From contig CAJKKQ010000002.1 of assembly GCA_905200545.1 (NCBI GenBank), forward strand, positions 62,001 to 126,000: a DNA stretch of 64,000 nucleotides, written 5' to 3'. The notes under the pieces were generated by a model, which worked only from the letters and a program-made list of their open reading frames with translations, did not search any database and was not told the origin of the DNA. The stretch is from an uncultured Oscillibacter sp. Lineage in GTDB: Bacteria; Bacillota; Clostridia; Oscillospirales; Oscillospiraceae. The position numbers were made by a program, and so were the translations under genes. Shown one piece after another: positions 1 to 10,016 of this stretch (within the stretch, counting starts at the first letter, position 1; each line of letters starts with the position of its first letter).

Positions 1-143
1 CCGTAAGCCACGCAAAGTGGCTTGCGGCTATTTCCCCATTTTTGTCTGGGGCGACACCCCAGGGCCTCTCTCAATCGGTCATTCTTGGGTTCATCGCAAG
101 ATGTCCTTATGAGGAGTAGCCCTTGGCGTCCTGTTTTTTCTTT
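1..143. other. Gene-free left edge with two hairpins
   Basis: No convincing gene is visible. An inverted repeat at about 1-27 (CCGTAAGCCAC / GTGGCTTGCGG) and a second at about 46-62 (CTGGGG / CCCCAG) could be terminators or part of a structured RNA that continues off the window. I could not match the sequence to a known RNA family. Confidence 0.4.
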
Positions 144-1175
144 TTATGATGGTTCTGTCAGCAGATAGGGCTGGTCGCTCTCCGCCGGGATCGCCGTCAG
201 CTCAGGGATCAAAGCCGTGTCCTCCCCGGCAGCCTCTACCGCCGCCTCCAGAGCGGGGATGGAGCCTTCTGTGGTCTCCGTATAGATCCGGTCCACCAGG
301 GGCGCGATCTCCGAGAGAACCAGTCCGGCAGTCTCATCCTGCCCCAGGGTGATGACGCTCTCCGGCAGCTCCACGGACAGTTTCACATCGGGATACGCTG
401 CCAGCGCCGTATCCATGGCCATGAGGAACGCCCGGATGCTCTCCTGCATCCCGGCCCCGGGATAGGCGATCTTGTTGAGCTTGCCCTCCGTGGGGAAGCT
501 GACATCCGTCAGCAAGATCTCGTCAAAGCCCATGGAGGCGCACTCTTTCACCAGGCCGCCCAGATACTCCTGGGTACCGGACTTGGACGGATCCAGCCAG
601 TTGAGGTTGTTGCCGTCGTAGAAAATATAGCCGCCGGTGTTCTTGAGGCCCATGCCCTCCACGTCGGCCCGGGCGGCCCGGGGATCCAGCAGGCAGCTGA
701 TCCTGGCCACGGTGTAGCAGTCCTCGCTGCCGGTCAGGGTGGAGAGCGCCGCGGCAGTGTCCGTCTCCGTCTGAATGGAAGCACTCGCCTGGGGCATGGC
801 GCTGTCATAGTAAATGTATCCCTCGCTGTCCTTGAGGGTCACCACCACGCCGTCCCCTCCGGCACTCAGGGCCCCCTGGGCGTCTGCCGCCGTCAGCGGT
901 GTCTGGGCAAGCGCGTGGAGCTTCACGCCGGTAACGGCAGGGGTGTCAATGGTGAGCTCCACATCCTCCGTCTCATCCGGCCCCGTTTCCTCCTGCTGGG
1001 ACTGACTGCCGGGCAGCTGCAGATGGGGCGTGCCGCTGTCATCGTAGACCACAAACTGCTGGATGAAGATAAAGCCCGCGGAGGCCAGGATAATCAGCAC
1101 CAGCACCACCGCCAGCGCGATCTTCCCCTTGGGCGTCCGCCCCCGGTATGTGTGGTATCCTCTGGCTCCCGCCAT
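144..1175 (-). CDS. Membrane-anchored glycosidase-like (TIM-barrel) protein
   Basis: 343 residues. A basic N-terminus is followed by one hydrophobic segment (about residues 18-40), so the rest should lie outside the membrane. A short acidic Q/E/T linker follows, then a domain from about residue 75 that resembles the putative glycosyl hydrolase (DUF4015, GH13-like) family. Motifs such as GGYIFYDGNNLNWLDPS, GFDEILLTDVSFP and LVDRIYTET look like strand ends of a TIM barrel. The start follows GAGGTGAAAGAGC. It lies 43 bp after rpiB and may be co-transcribed with it. Substrate and activity are unknown, and catalytic acids cannot be assigned by eye. Confidence 0.7.
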   Translation of the reverse strand: MAGARGYHTYRGRTPKGKIALAVVLVLIILASAGFIFIQQFVVYDDSGTPHLQLPGSQSQQEETGPDETEDVELTIDTPAVTGVKLHALAQTPLTAADAQGALSAGGDGVVVTLKDSEGYIYYDSAMPQASASIQTETDTAAALSTLTGSEDCYTVARISCLLDPRAARADVEGMGLKNTGGYIFYDGNNLNWLDPSKSGTQEYLGGLVKECASMGFDEILLTDVSFPTEGKLNKIAYPGAGMQESIRAFLMAMDTALAAYPDVKLSVELPESVITLGQDETAGLVLSEIAPLVDRIYTETTEGSIPALEAAVEAAGEDTALIPELTAIPAESDQPYLLTEPS

Positions 1176-1218
1176 GCTCTTTCACCTCACTGGAATACGC
1201 GTAAACACTGGAACTCTC

Positions 1219-1656
1219 TCAGCCCTCGATGGCCATAATCTTGTCCACACGGCGGGCGTGGCGGCCTCCCTCAAAGTCCGTGGAGAGGAAGACCTCCACC
1301 ATGCGCTCGGCCATGTTCTTGCCGGTAAAGCCGGCGCCGATGGCCATCATGTTGGCATCGTTGTGGCGGCGGGTCATCTCCGCCTGCAGGCAGTCGGCGC
1401 AGTGAGCGCAGCGGATGCCCTTGACCTTGTTGGCGGCGATGGAAATGCCGATACCGGTGGTGCAGATGACGATGCCCCGGTCACACTTGCCCTCCGCCAC
1501 GGCACGGGCAGCCGCCTCGCCGAAGTCGGGATAGTCGCAGCTCTCCTTGGAGTAGCAGCCGAAATCCTCGTAGGTATGGCCGAGTCTTTCCAGTACGGTC
1601 TTGACAAACTCCTTGAGCTCATAGCCGCCGTGATCACAGCCCAGTGCGATTTTCAT
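1219..1656 (-). CDS. rpiB: Ribose-5-phosphate isomerase B
   Basis: 145 residues, the usual RpiB length. It interconverts ribose 5-phosphate and ribulose 5-phosphate in the pentose phosphate pathway. The CDHGG motif (residues 7-11), catalytic Cys65 in ICTTGIGISIAANK, and the RRHNDANM segment with His98 are all present. The active-site loop is CTTGIG where CGTGIG is usual. An upstream in-frame start (to 1719) was rejected, because AAGGGGG precedes the ATG at 1656 and MKIALGCDHGG is the family N-terminus. The gene has its own promoter overlapping the end of the upstream gene. Another pentose-pathway gene, rpe, lies at about 20 kb. Confidence 0.93.
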   Translation of the reverse strand: MKIALGCDHGGYELKEFVKTVLERLGHTYEDFGCYSKESCDYPDFGEAAARAVAEGKCDRGIVICTTGIGISIAANKVKGIRCAHCADCLQAEMTRRHNDANMMAIGAGFTGKNMAERMVEVFLSTDFEGGRHARRVDKIMAIEG

Positions 1657-1690
1657 GATGAACGTCCCCCTTGTTTGAAATTTCGGTTTT

Positions 1691-1719
1691 ATTGTACCCC
1701 CCGCAGGGGGAAAAATCAA
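1691..1719 (-). promoter_or_regulatory. Sigma-A-type promoter for rpiB
   Basis: The minus strand reads TTGATT, a 17-bp spacer, then TACAAT. The spacer contains a CCCCC/GGGGG inverted repeat. The start of transcription would fall shortly before the rpiB ribosome binding site. Confidence 0.6.
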
Positions 1720-2529
1720 TCACAGTTCATGCCATACCGGCTTCCTGGCCGTGAAGGTGCAAAAGCGCCGGAAGCCGCACGCACGCAGCAGCGCCTGCCC
1801 CTCCCGAATGGCGCAGCCGACGCCGGATACCTGATGGGCGTCGGAGCCCAGGGTGATGATCTCACCGCCCAGGGAGCGGTACATGCGCAGCCACTTCTCA
1901 TCCGGCAGCGGCGTATGGCCATGGTTGGTGTTGACCTCGATCCCCAGGCCCTGTTCCACCACCAGCCGCAAAATGCGCTCCATCTCTTCTTCAAAGCCGT
2001 CAAAGGTCAGATGAAAGCCCCGGCGCTCGTTGAGGTACCGCAGGGGCAGCGTCAGATGGCCCACCACCTGGAACTTTCCCCATCGGACCATCTGCTCCAC
2101 CTGCTTCAGATAATCCCGCAGCCCCTCCCGGGCCTGCGTCTCATCCCCAGGTGCGAAGAAAGACAAATTGCAGTCCGCCGGAGGGGGCAAACTGTGAATG
2201 GAACCGATGATAAAATCCAGCTCTGGTGCACGCGCCAGCTGCCGCTCCGCCCACGCGAAATTCCAGGGAGCATCCCCCAATTCCATCCCCAGGCGCAGCC
2301 CAATCCGTCCGCCTGCGGCAGCTTTGGCCTCTTCGAAGGCATGGATGTGCGCTGTCCAGTCGTGGTCCTGGGTCTTTGGAATGGTGCAGTTCCACTCCAG
2401 GGGCTCCACATGGTCCGTGAAGCAGATCTCATCCATCCCTGCCGCGGCAGCCGCCAGAGCCATTTCCGCCATGGAATTTCTGGCATCCGGGGAGCAGCGG
2501 CTATGGGTGTGATAATCCGCAAGGTACAT
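1720..2529 (-). CDS. hisJ: PHP-domain phosphatase, HisJ family
   Basis: 269 residues. It resembles HisJ-type histidinol-phosphate phosphatases, which hydrolyse histidinol phosphate with a metal cluster held by a PHP domain. Visible metal ligands include DYHTHSRCSPD (His7, His9), CFTDHVEP, GMELGD, IGSIHSL, VVGHLTLP, EVNTNHGHTPLPDE and TLGSDAHQV. The start follows GAGGAA, nine bases after the dnaJ stop, so it is probably co-transcribed with dnaJ. No other histidine genes are nearby, so a role on another phosphoester is possible. Confidence 0.85.
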   Translation of the reverse strand: MYLADYHTHSRCSPDARNSMAEMALAAAAAGMDEICFTDHVEPLEWNCTIPKTQDHDWTAHIHAFEEAKAAAGGRIGLRLGMELGDAPWNFAWAERQLARAPELDFIIGSIHSLPPPADCNLSFFAPGDETQAREGLRDYLKQVEQMVRWGKFQVVGHLTLPLRYLNERRGFHLTFDGFEEEMERILRLVVEQGLGIEVNTNHGHTPLPDEKWLRMYRSLGGEIITLGSDAHQVSGVGCAIREGQALLRACGFRRFCTFTARKPVWHEL

Positions 2530-2538
2530 CTCTGTTCC

Positions 2539-3678
2539 TCATTTCTTGAACTTCTTGAAGAACTTCTTACGCTCCTCGTAGTTGTTCTCGCCCACGCTCT
2601 CGGCAAACTTTTTCAGGGCTTCCTTCTGCTCTTTGTTGAGGTTGCGGGGCGTCTCGATATAGACGGTGACATACTGGTCGCCGCGGCCCCGGCCGTTGAG
2701 GGAAGGGATACCCTTGCCCTTGAGGCGGAAGGTGGTGCCGGACTGGGTGCCCTCCGGCAGGGTGTATTTCACCTTGCCGTCAATGGTGGGGATCTCCAGC
2801 TCCGCACCCAGGACCGCCTGGGCAAAGGTGATGGGCGCCTCGCACAAGACGCTGGTGCCCTCCCGGCGGAAGAGCTCGTGGGGCCGCACGGTGATGGTGA
2901 TCAGCAGATCGCCGGCGGGGCCGCCGTTCTTGCCGGCGTTGCCCTGACCCCGGATGGAGATGGTCTGCCCGTTGTCGATGCCTGCCGGGATGCTGGCCTG
3001 GATGGTCTTGCGGCGGCGGATGAAGCCGGTGCCCCGGCAGTCCTTGCAGGGCTGATGGATGATCCGGCCCTTGCCGCCGCACTTGGAGCAGGGGGCGGAG
3101 GTGGCAAAGACGCCCATGGGAGTCTGCCGCCGCACCTGGACGGTGCCGGTGCCGTGGCAGTCGGGGCACACCTCCGGCGAGGTTCCGGGGGCGCAGCCGT
3201 TGCCATGGCAGGTATCGCAGGTCTCCATGCGCTCCACGGTTACCGCCTTTTCGCAGCCGAAGGCCGCCTCCTCAAAGCTGATGGTCACGGACATGCGGAT
3301 GCTCTCACCCCGCTGGGGCGCATTGGGGTTGGTGCGCCGTCCGCCGCCGAAGCCGCCGCCGAAGAAGCTGCCGAAGATGTCTCCCAGGTCGCCGAAGTCG
3401 AAGCCGCCGTCGAACCCGGCCCCGCCGGCGCCTGCGCCGAAGTTGGGATCCACACCGGCGTGGCCGTACTGGTCGTAGCGGGCCCGCTTGTTGGAATCAG
3501 AGAGAACCTCATAGGCCTCATTGACCTCCTTGAACTTCTCCTCTGCCTCCTTATCCCCGGGGTTCAGGTCCGGATGGTACTTCCGGGCCATTTTCTTATA
3601 TGCTTTTTTGATCTCATCCTCCGAGGCGCCCCGGCTGACGCCCAGCACCTCGTAATAATCACGTTTCTGTTCTGCCAT
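2539..3678 (-). CDS. dnaJ: Chaperone protein DnaJ (type I)
   Basis: 379 residues, full length. DnaJ stimulates the DnaK ATPase and delivers unfolded substrates. The J domain (residues 1-70, YHPDLNPGD with the HPD motif) leads to a Gly/Phe-rich linker. Four zinc-binding CxxCxGxG-type repeats follow ([32 protein letters not shown]), then the C-terminal substrate-binding domains. It lies downstream of dnaK with a 141-bp gap that carries a GC-rich hairpin, so dnaJ levels may be lower than dnaK levels. Confidence 0.97.
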   Translation of the reverse strand: MAEQKRDYYEVLGVSRGASEDEIKKAYKKMARKYHPDLNPGDKEAEEKFKEVNEAYEVLSDSNKRARYDQYGHAGVDPNFGAGAGGAGFDGGFDFGDLGDIFGSFFGGGFGGGRRTNPNAPQRGESIRMSVTISFEEAAFGCEKAVTVERMETCDTCHGNGCAPGTSPEVCPDCHGTGTVQVRRQTPMGVFATSAPCSKCGGKGRIIHQPCKDCRGTGFIRRRKTIQASIPAGIDNGQTISIRGQGNAGKNGGPAGDLLITITVRPHELFRREGTSVLCEAPITFAQAVLGAELEIPTIDGKVKYTLPEGTQSGTTFRLKGKGIPSLNGRGRGDQYVTVYIETPRNLNKEQKEALKKFAESVGENNYEERKKFFKKFKK

Positions 3679-3774
3679 AATGATCTCCTATCGCTTGGAA
3701 AATTGGAAATCCGGAACGAACAGCCCCAGAGGGGACTTTCCGTTCCCGGTTCCCAATTCCCCGTAAAACGCCCC

Positions 3775-3807
3775 CAATGGGGCGGGGCAAAGCGCCCCGT
3801 CCCATTG
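3775..3807 (-). terminator. GC-rich hairpin between dnaK and dnaJ
   Basis: AATGGGGCGGGGC pairs with GCGCCCCGTCCCATT around a short A-rich loop. There is no U tract on the minus strand, so it is more likely an attenuator or an mRNA-processing hairpin within the heat-shock operon than a full terminator. Confidence 0.4.
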
Positions 3808-3819
3808 GATGCACACCAT

Positions 3820-5664
<1,845 letters not shown>

Positions 5665-5706
5665 AATGATTGCCTCCAAATTATCTGAATTTTTATTGTT
5701 TGCTAT

Positions 5707-5889
5707 TTAGTATTTCCTTGGCATAACCGTCATGGCGATCAAATAGGCCGGAAGTCCGATGCCCAGCAGGGTAAGTGCGATCCAGGCAGCCCGTACCCGC
5801 ATGCGGTCCCAGCCAAAAAACGCTGCGATTCCGGCACAGACGCCGGCTACGACTCCATTTTGCGGATCACGGTACAGACTCTTTCCCAT
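5707..5889 (-). CDS. Small PspC-domain membrane protein
   Basis: 60 residues, essentially one PspC domain: LYRDPQNGVVAGVCAGIAAFFGW, then a hydrophobic segment (about residues 35-55, AWIALTLLGIGLPAYLIAMTV). The start is set by GGGGAGGG just upstream of the ATG at 5889; the longer frame overlapping grpE is an artefact. PspC proteins sense or respond to envelope stress in other bacteria. It lies 16 bp after grpE and 42 bp before dnaK, inside the heat-shock operon, which is not the usual place for it. Confidence 0.85.
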   Translation of the reverse strand: MGKSLYRDPQNGVVAGVCAGIAAFFGWDRMRVRAAWIALTLLGIGLPAYLIAMTVMPRKY

Positions 5890-5905
5890 TTTTTCACCCT
5901 CCCCT

Positions 5906-6517
5906 TCAGTTTGCCACCTGGACGATGGCGTGGCGGATGACCTTGTCACCCAGCATGAACCCGGTCTGGAACACCTGGGCCACCACATTCTCCCCGAAGT
6001 CCTCGCTGTCCACATGCATGACGGCGTTGTGCTTCTCCGGATCAAACTGGGCGCCCAGCGCCTCAATCTCGGTGACGCCCTCCTTGGTCAGCAGATCCTT
6101 GAACTGCTGGAAGATCATCTCCAATCCCTTTCTGTGGGGGGCCTCCGGATCCTCCCCGGCGCAGGCGGCCACCGCCCGCTCCAGATTGTCGTACACCCCC
6201 AGGAACGCCTTGATGGTGTCGGCCTTGGCATCCTGGTACAGGTTGTCCTTTTCCTTGGCGGTGCGCTTGCGGTAGTTGTCATACTCCGCCGTCAGCCGGA
6301 CGAACTGATCCTTCACGGACTCCAGCTGCTTGGCGGCCATCTCCGCCGCCTCCATCTGCTCACGGGTCAAGGTGTAGGTCTTTTCCTTTTTCTTCTTTCC
6401 CTTGCCGCCCTTCTCTTCCGGTTCCGGCTTCGCCTCTTCCTGGGCGGGCTGCTCCTGGGGAGCCTCCTGCTCCGGCTGCGCCTCCTCCGGTTCCGGGCGC
6501 TTGGTTTCCTCGCTCAT
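5906..6517 (-). CDS. grpE: Nucleotide exchange factor GrpE
   Basis: 203 residues. GrpE releases ADP from DnaK. A long low-complexity N-terminus rich in Glu, Pro, Gln and Lys (about residues 1-48) precedes the dimeric helix region (EYDNYRKRTAKEKDNLYQDA) and the beta domain (EIEALGAQFDPEKHNAVMHV). The C-terminus NVVAQVFQTGFMLGDKVIRHAIVQVA is typical of the family. Its ATG overlaps the hrcA stop by 4 bp, indicating translational coupling, and GGAGG precedes the start. Confidence 0.96.
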   Translation of the reverse strand: MSEETKRPEPEEAQPEQEAPQEQPAQEEAKPEPEEKGGKGKKKKEKTYTLTREQMEAAEMAAKQLESVKDQFVRLTAEYDNYRKRTAKEKDNLYQDAKADTIKAFLGVYDNLERAVAACAGEDPEAPHRKGLEMIFQQFKDLLTKEGVTEIEALGAQFDPEKHNAVMHVDSEDFGENVVAQVFQTGFMLGDKVIRHAIVQVAN

Positions 6518-7560
6518 TGCTCTTGTTCCTCCTTCGGGGGTAATTCCTGTTTTCCGAACAGCCGCGTCAGGCCCTCGGCAAAGCCGGTGAGCCGTGCGGC
6601 CACTGTGGCATAATCCATGCGGGTGGGGCCCACCACGCCGATGAGGCCCCGCATGTCGTCTCCGATATCATAGCTGGCCACCACTACGCTGGCATCCTTC
6701 AAGGCCTCGCTGACATTCTCCGGCCCGATGAGGATCTTCATGGGTCCCTCGTCCGGCATGGGGAGGTTCTCCTTGCTGTCGGTGAGGAAGCTCATGAGCT
6801 CGTGGGCCTTGTCGGCGTCCCGAAATTCCGGCAGCTTCAAAAGCTCCTTGGCGCCGGAGGTGAACACCTCCCGCTGCCCGGCCTCCTCCAGCACATCACC
6901 GGCGTAGGCCACGGTCTGGCTCAGCAGCAAAAACAGCTGCGGCGTCACCTGGTCCGCCAGGGTCATGAGCCGTTGATTCATCTCATCTGTGGAGACGCCT
7001 GTAAAGTGGGTGTTCAGCAGGCTCACCAGATTGGGGATCTGCTCCGGATCCACCCGCAGCTGCAGCCGCAGCAGCTGGCTTTTTACCCGGTTATCCCCCA
7101 TCATCATCACCACGATGCAGCTGCGCTCATCCACCGGCAGCAGATCAAAGCGCCGGGCCGTGATGGAGTGCTTTCCTGCGGCAGCCACATAGGCGGGATA
7201 ATTCACGAAAGCGGATACCGCCCGCCCCGCCTGGGAGATCACCCGGTCCAGCTCCTCCATCTTCATATGGAGAGAGGCGTTGATCTTCTCCGTCTCCGCC
7301 ACGGAAAGCCGCTGGCGCTCCATGAGCTCGTTGACATAGAGGCGGTAGCCCTTGGGGGAGGGAATGCGGCCCGCGGAGGTGTGGGGCTGTTCCAGATAGC
7401 CCAGCTCCACCAGGTCGGCCAGCTCGTTGCGGATGGTGGCGGAACTGACGCTGCCGCCCATATCGGCGGCGATGGCCTTGGAGCCCACCGGCTCGGCGGT
7501 GCGGATGTAATCCTCCACCACCACTTTCAGTATTTGCTTTTTCCGGTCGGTCAGATCCAA
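6514..7560 (-). CDS. hrcA: Heat-inducible transcription repressor HrcA
   Basis: 348 residues from a TTG start. HrcA binds CIRCE elements and represses class I heat-shock genes. The N-terminal winged helix (LTDRKKQILKVVVEDYIRTAEPVGSKAIA) and the SSATIRNELADLVELGYLEQPHTSAGRIPSPKGYR segment are diagnostic, and a GAF-like domain follows. A longer frame begins with GTG at 7599, but that codon lies inside the CIRCE element, whereas AGAGGTG stands six bases before the TTG at 7560. The gene heads the operon and is likely autoregulated with GroEL as co-factor. Confidence 0.95.
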   Translation of the reverse strand: MDLTDRKKQILKVVVEDYIRTAEPVGSKAIAADMGGSVSSATIRNELADLVELGYLEQPHTSAGRIPSPKGYRLYVNELMERQRLSVAETEKINASLHMKMEELDRVISQAGRAVSAFVNYPAYVAAAGKHSITARRFDLLPVDERSCIVVMMMGDNRVKSQLLRLQLRVDPEQIPNLVSLLNTHFTGVSTDEMNQRLMTLADQVTPQLFLLLSQTVAYAGDVLEEAGQREVFTSGAKELLKLPEFRDADKAHELMSFLTDSKENLPMPDEGPMKILIGPENVSEALKDASVVVASYDIGDDMRGLIGVVGPTRMDYATVAARLTGFAEGLTRLFGKQELPPKEEQEQ

Positions 7561-7592
7561 GAAAAGCACCTCTTCTGTGGGATTTCGCAGTT

Positions 7593-7619
7593 TTAGCACT
7601 CGCTATCCCTGAGTGCTAA
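7593..7619 (-). promoter_or_regulatory. CIRCE operator (HrcA binding site)
   Basis: TTAGCACTC, nine bases, GAGTGCTAA: an exact match to the canonical inverted repeat. It lies just downstream of the -10 box and upstream of hrcA, so HrcA binding would block initiation or clearance. Confidence 0.98.
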
Positions 7620-7623
7620 AGTG

Positions 7624-7652
7624 AGTTTACCACCGGTGCAAACCATTGTCAA
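7624..7652 (-). promoter_or_regulatory. Sigma-A promoter of the hrcA operon
   Basis: The minus strand carries TTGACA, a 17-bp spacer and TAAACT, immediately upstream of CIRCE. Confidence 0.88.
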
Positions 7653-7745
7653 TGGATGGATATAAACAATTTGTAAATAAAAAGCGGCAGTTTTTTGAAC
7701 TTTGCCGGATAGGCTCCCTGTTGGGATTTTGACCGTCTTTCAACG

Positions 7746-7779
7746 CAAAAAAGGGACCATCCCGAGGATGGTCCCTTTC
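7746..7779 (-). terminator. Intrinsic terminator after folC
   Basis: AAAGGGACCATCC pairs with GGATGGTCCCTTT around a 3-base loop. On the minus strand the stem runs into a TTTTTT tract. It separates folC from the hrcA promoter region. Confidence 0.88.
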
Positions 7780-7782
7780 CAA

Positions 7783-9054
7783 TCAAAGCAGGTCTGCCGC
7801 CCGGCGGACTTCCCCCACCAGGTACAGCGAACCCAGGGCGCACACTGCCCCGTCGGTTCCCGCCGCCTCGGCGGCCGCCTGAAGCCCCACCGCCACACCG
7901 GCACAGGGCACTGCGGGGACACCGTACCGGTTCACCAGGGCCGCCAGCTCCTCCGCCGGCATGGCCCGGGGGCTCTCCGGCCGGACGGTGAACACCTGCC
8001 CGGCAATGGGGGCCAGCAGTTTCAGCATGTCTTCCACGTCCTTGTCCGCCATGACACCCATGAGGATGGTGAGCTTTTTCCCGGGGAACAGCGCCCGGAG
8101 GCTCTCCACCGTGGCGGCCATGCCGTGGGCATTGTGGGCCCCGTCCCGGAGGATTACCGGGCCCGCCCGGCGCACAACCTCCAGCCGTCCCGGCCAACAG
8201 ACGGAAGCGAGGCCCTGCTCCAGGGCCCGGCGTGAGATCTCCCAGCCCCGTTTTTCCAGCACTTCCACCGTGGTGACGGCCACGGCGGCGTTTTTGGCCT
8301 GATAGAGCCCCACCAGAGGCACATGGAGGGCTCCATAAGGGGCAAACTCCAGATCTGTGCCGTCCAGGCCGGTGCCCACGACCCGCAAGCGGGAAAAATC
8401 AACTTCCGTCAGCTGCGCCCCCTGCTTCCGGCACCGCTCCCGAATGACGGCATCCGCCTCCGGGCAGCCGCCGAAGCTCACCACAGCCCCGCCGGGCTTG
8501 ATGATCCCCGCCTTGGCTGCGGCGATATCCCCCAGGGTGGGGCCCAGAATAGCGGCGTGGTCCATGCCCATGGCGGTGATCACCGCCGCCTCCGGCACAT
8601 CGATGACGTTGGAGGCGTCCAGGGCACCTCCCAGGCCCACCTCCAGCACCACGATATCGCAGCGGCAGTGCCGAAAATACAGCATGGCCACCGCCGTGAT
8701 GAGCTCAAATTCCGTGGGGTGGTCCCCCATGGCCTCCGCCGCAGGGCGGGCCAGCTCCGTCAGCTCCCCCAGGGTCTCCGGGGGGATCAGCTCCCCATCC
8801 ACCTGGATGCGCTCCCGAAAGTCCTCCAGAAAGGGAGAGGTGCACAGGCCCACCCGGTACCCGGCGCACCGCAGGACGGAGGCCAGATACGCGCAGACGC
8901 TGCCCTTTCCGTTGGTGCCCGCCACATGGACGAACTTCAGCTCCTTCTGGGGATCCCCCAGGGCGTGCAGCAGGGTACGGATCCGCTCTAGCCCAGGGGC
9001 GTGGGCCTGCCACTGAAAGGTATCGATATAGGCAACGGCCTCCTGACCGGTCAT
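7783..9054 (-). CDS. folC: Folylpolyglutamate synthase / dihydrofolate synthase
   Basis: 423 residues. FolC ligates glutamate to folates, and in many bacteria also makes dihydrofolate from dihydropteroate; both reactions use ATP. The P-loop GTNGKGSV (about residues 46-53) is followed by TSPFLEDFRERIQVDG and LEVGLGGALDASNVI, with a Mur-ligase-type C-terminal domain (RDGAHNAHGM; LTILMGVMADKD). It lies directly downstream of the folate transporter gene folT (13-bp gap). It therefore shares the riboswitch-controlled transcript: import plus polyglutamylation, which traps folate in the cell. Confidence 0.95.
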   Translation of the reverse strand: MTGQEAVAYIDTFQWQAHAPGLERIRTLLHALGDPQKELKFVHVAGTNGKGSVCAYLASVLRCAGYRVGLCTSPFLEDFRERIQVDGELIPPETLGELTELARPAAEAMGDHPTEFELITAVAMLYFRHCRCDIVVLEVGLGGALDASNVIDVPEAAVITAMGMDHAAILGPTLGDIAAAKAGIIKPGGAVVSFGGCPEADAVIRERCRKQGAQLTEVDFSRLRVVGTGLDGTDLEFAPYGALHVPLVGLYQAKNAAVAVTTVEVLEKRGWEISRRALEQGLASVCWPGRLEVVRRAGPVILRDGAHNAHGMAATVESLRALFPGKKLTILMGVMADKDVEDMLKLLAPIAGQVFTVRPESPRAMPAEELAALVNRYGVPAVPCAGVAVGLQAAAEAAGTDGAVCALGSLYLVGEVRRAADLL

Positions 9055-9067
9055 GGGCCTCCCCCTC

Positions 9068-9646
9068 TCACGCCCGGCGCACCGCCACCTGGCGGCGCAG
9101 CAACTTCACCATAGGCATCGACACCATCGCTACCAGCACCGCGGTGATGACACCTACTGCCAGCCGCAGCGCCAGATTTCCCAGCACATAGCCTGGGAAA
9201 TAGTAGCCGTAGAGCACGCTGTCTGCCCACAATATCAGAGAATTGACCAAGGTGGTCACCAACGCGGCCCCCACGCCCACCGCATAGCACACTGCCGTCC
9301 GTTCCTCCAGACGCCGTCCGGTACGGGCCAGGCGGGATGCCGCCAAGCCGATGAGAAGGCCCCGCAGCACCGGCGGGATCACCCACAGCAGCGTGGTGGC
9401 GGTAAAGCCATAGGAGAGCAGCTGCTTGAGAAACTCTCCGATGGCGGCGGCAGCCACCGCCTCCACCGGGCCCGCCAGCATGGCCAGCACCGTCACCGGC
9501 AGGGAACCGAAGGACAGCTTCAACGTCCCGATCTCAATGGCCATCCGGGCCAGGGGCAGGTACAGCGCCGCCATCACCGCTACCCGGCACATGGCGTAGA
9601 CACTGGCGCCCCGGGGGGAAAGCCGGGGCTGGTCGTGTTTGTGCAT
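9068..9646 (-). CDS. folT: Folate ECF transporter S component FolT
   Basis: 192 residues, membrane protein with about six hydrophobic segments. FolT is the substrate-binding S component of energy-coupling-factor transporters and works with shared EcfA/A'/T subunits encoded elsewhere. Family features include the ARMAIEIGTLKLSFGSLPVTVLAMLAGP loop and a GEFLKQLLSYGFTATTLLWVIPPVLRGL segment. The longer frame to 9841 is rejected because it runs through the riboswitch; AGGAGG lies correctly before the ATG at 9646. A THF riboswitch directly upstream confirms folate as the ligand. Confidence 0.93.
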   Translation of the reverse strand: MHKHDQPRLSPRGASVYAMCRVAVMAALYLPLARMAIEIGTLKLSFGSLPVTVLAMLAGPVEAVAAAAIGEFLKQLLSYGFTATTLLWVIPPVLRGLLIGLAASRLARTGRRLEERTAVCYAVGVGAALVTTLVNSLILWADSVLYGYYFPGYVLGNLALRLAVGVITAVLVAMVSMPMVKLLRRQVAVRRA

Positions 9647-9724
9647 AAAAAATACCTCCTTCTGTTTTGGCAGTCCGTAACCGGAAATGCCGCACAGAGG
9701 AAGGCTTCCACAATTCCCATATGC

Positions 9725-9831
9725 GGCAGCGGGATGCGGAACACACACTGCAGGCGCTCGCTCGCCCTTTCGTCCGGAAAACAACTCCCCGTTTTTCCGG
9801 CACTCTTTCACACGTGTGTTCCTACTCTGCC
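9725..9831 (-). promoter_or_regulatory. Tetrahydrofolate (THF) riboswitch
   Basis: The minus-strand RNA begins GGCAGAGUAGG and ends GCAUCCCGCUGCC. These match the conserved 5' GAGUAG and 3' GCAUCC-GCU-CC segments of the folT-type THF riboswitch, with a closing stem GGCAG/CUGCC. Internal stems AACACAC/GUGUGUU and GGCG..CGCC are visible. It lies about 80 bases upstream of folT. A CCUUCCUC stretch downstream could pair with the AAGGAGG ribosome binding site, suggesting translational control. Confidence 0.85.
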
Positions 9832-9843
9832 TGAACAGCACCC

Positions 9844-9871
9844 ATTATAGCCCCTGCACAGAAAAACGCAA
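9844..9871 (-). promoter_or_regulatory. Promoter of the folT-folC transcript
   Basis: The minus strand has TTGCGT, a 16-bp spacer and a perfect TATAAT. Transcription should start a few bases before the riboswitch. Confidence 0.75.
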
Positions 9872-9955
9872 GTGGCACTTCTCACAAGAATCGCCAAAAT
9901 CCGGCTCTTTTCCACTTGCAACTCCCGCCATGTGGAAAAATCTTCAGTGGACAGG

Positions 9956-9995
9956 GCAAAAAAACCACCGCCCCGGAAAAATTTCCGGGGCGGTG
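9956..9995 (-). terminator. Intrinsic terminator of the rnf operon
   Basis: ACCGCCCCGG pairs with CCGGGGCGGT (arms 9967-9976 and 9985-9994). On the minus strand it is followed by a run of T residues, just after the rnfB stop. Confidence 0.9.
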
Positions 9996-10016
9996 TAAAT
10001 GAAAATGAGGTGAAGA

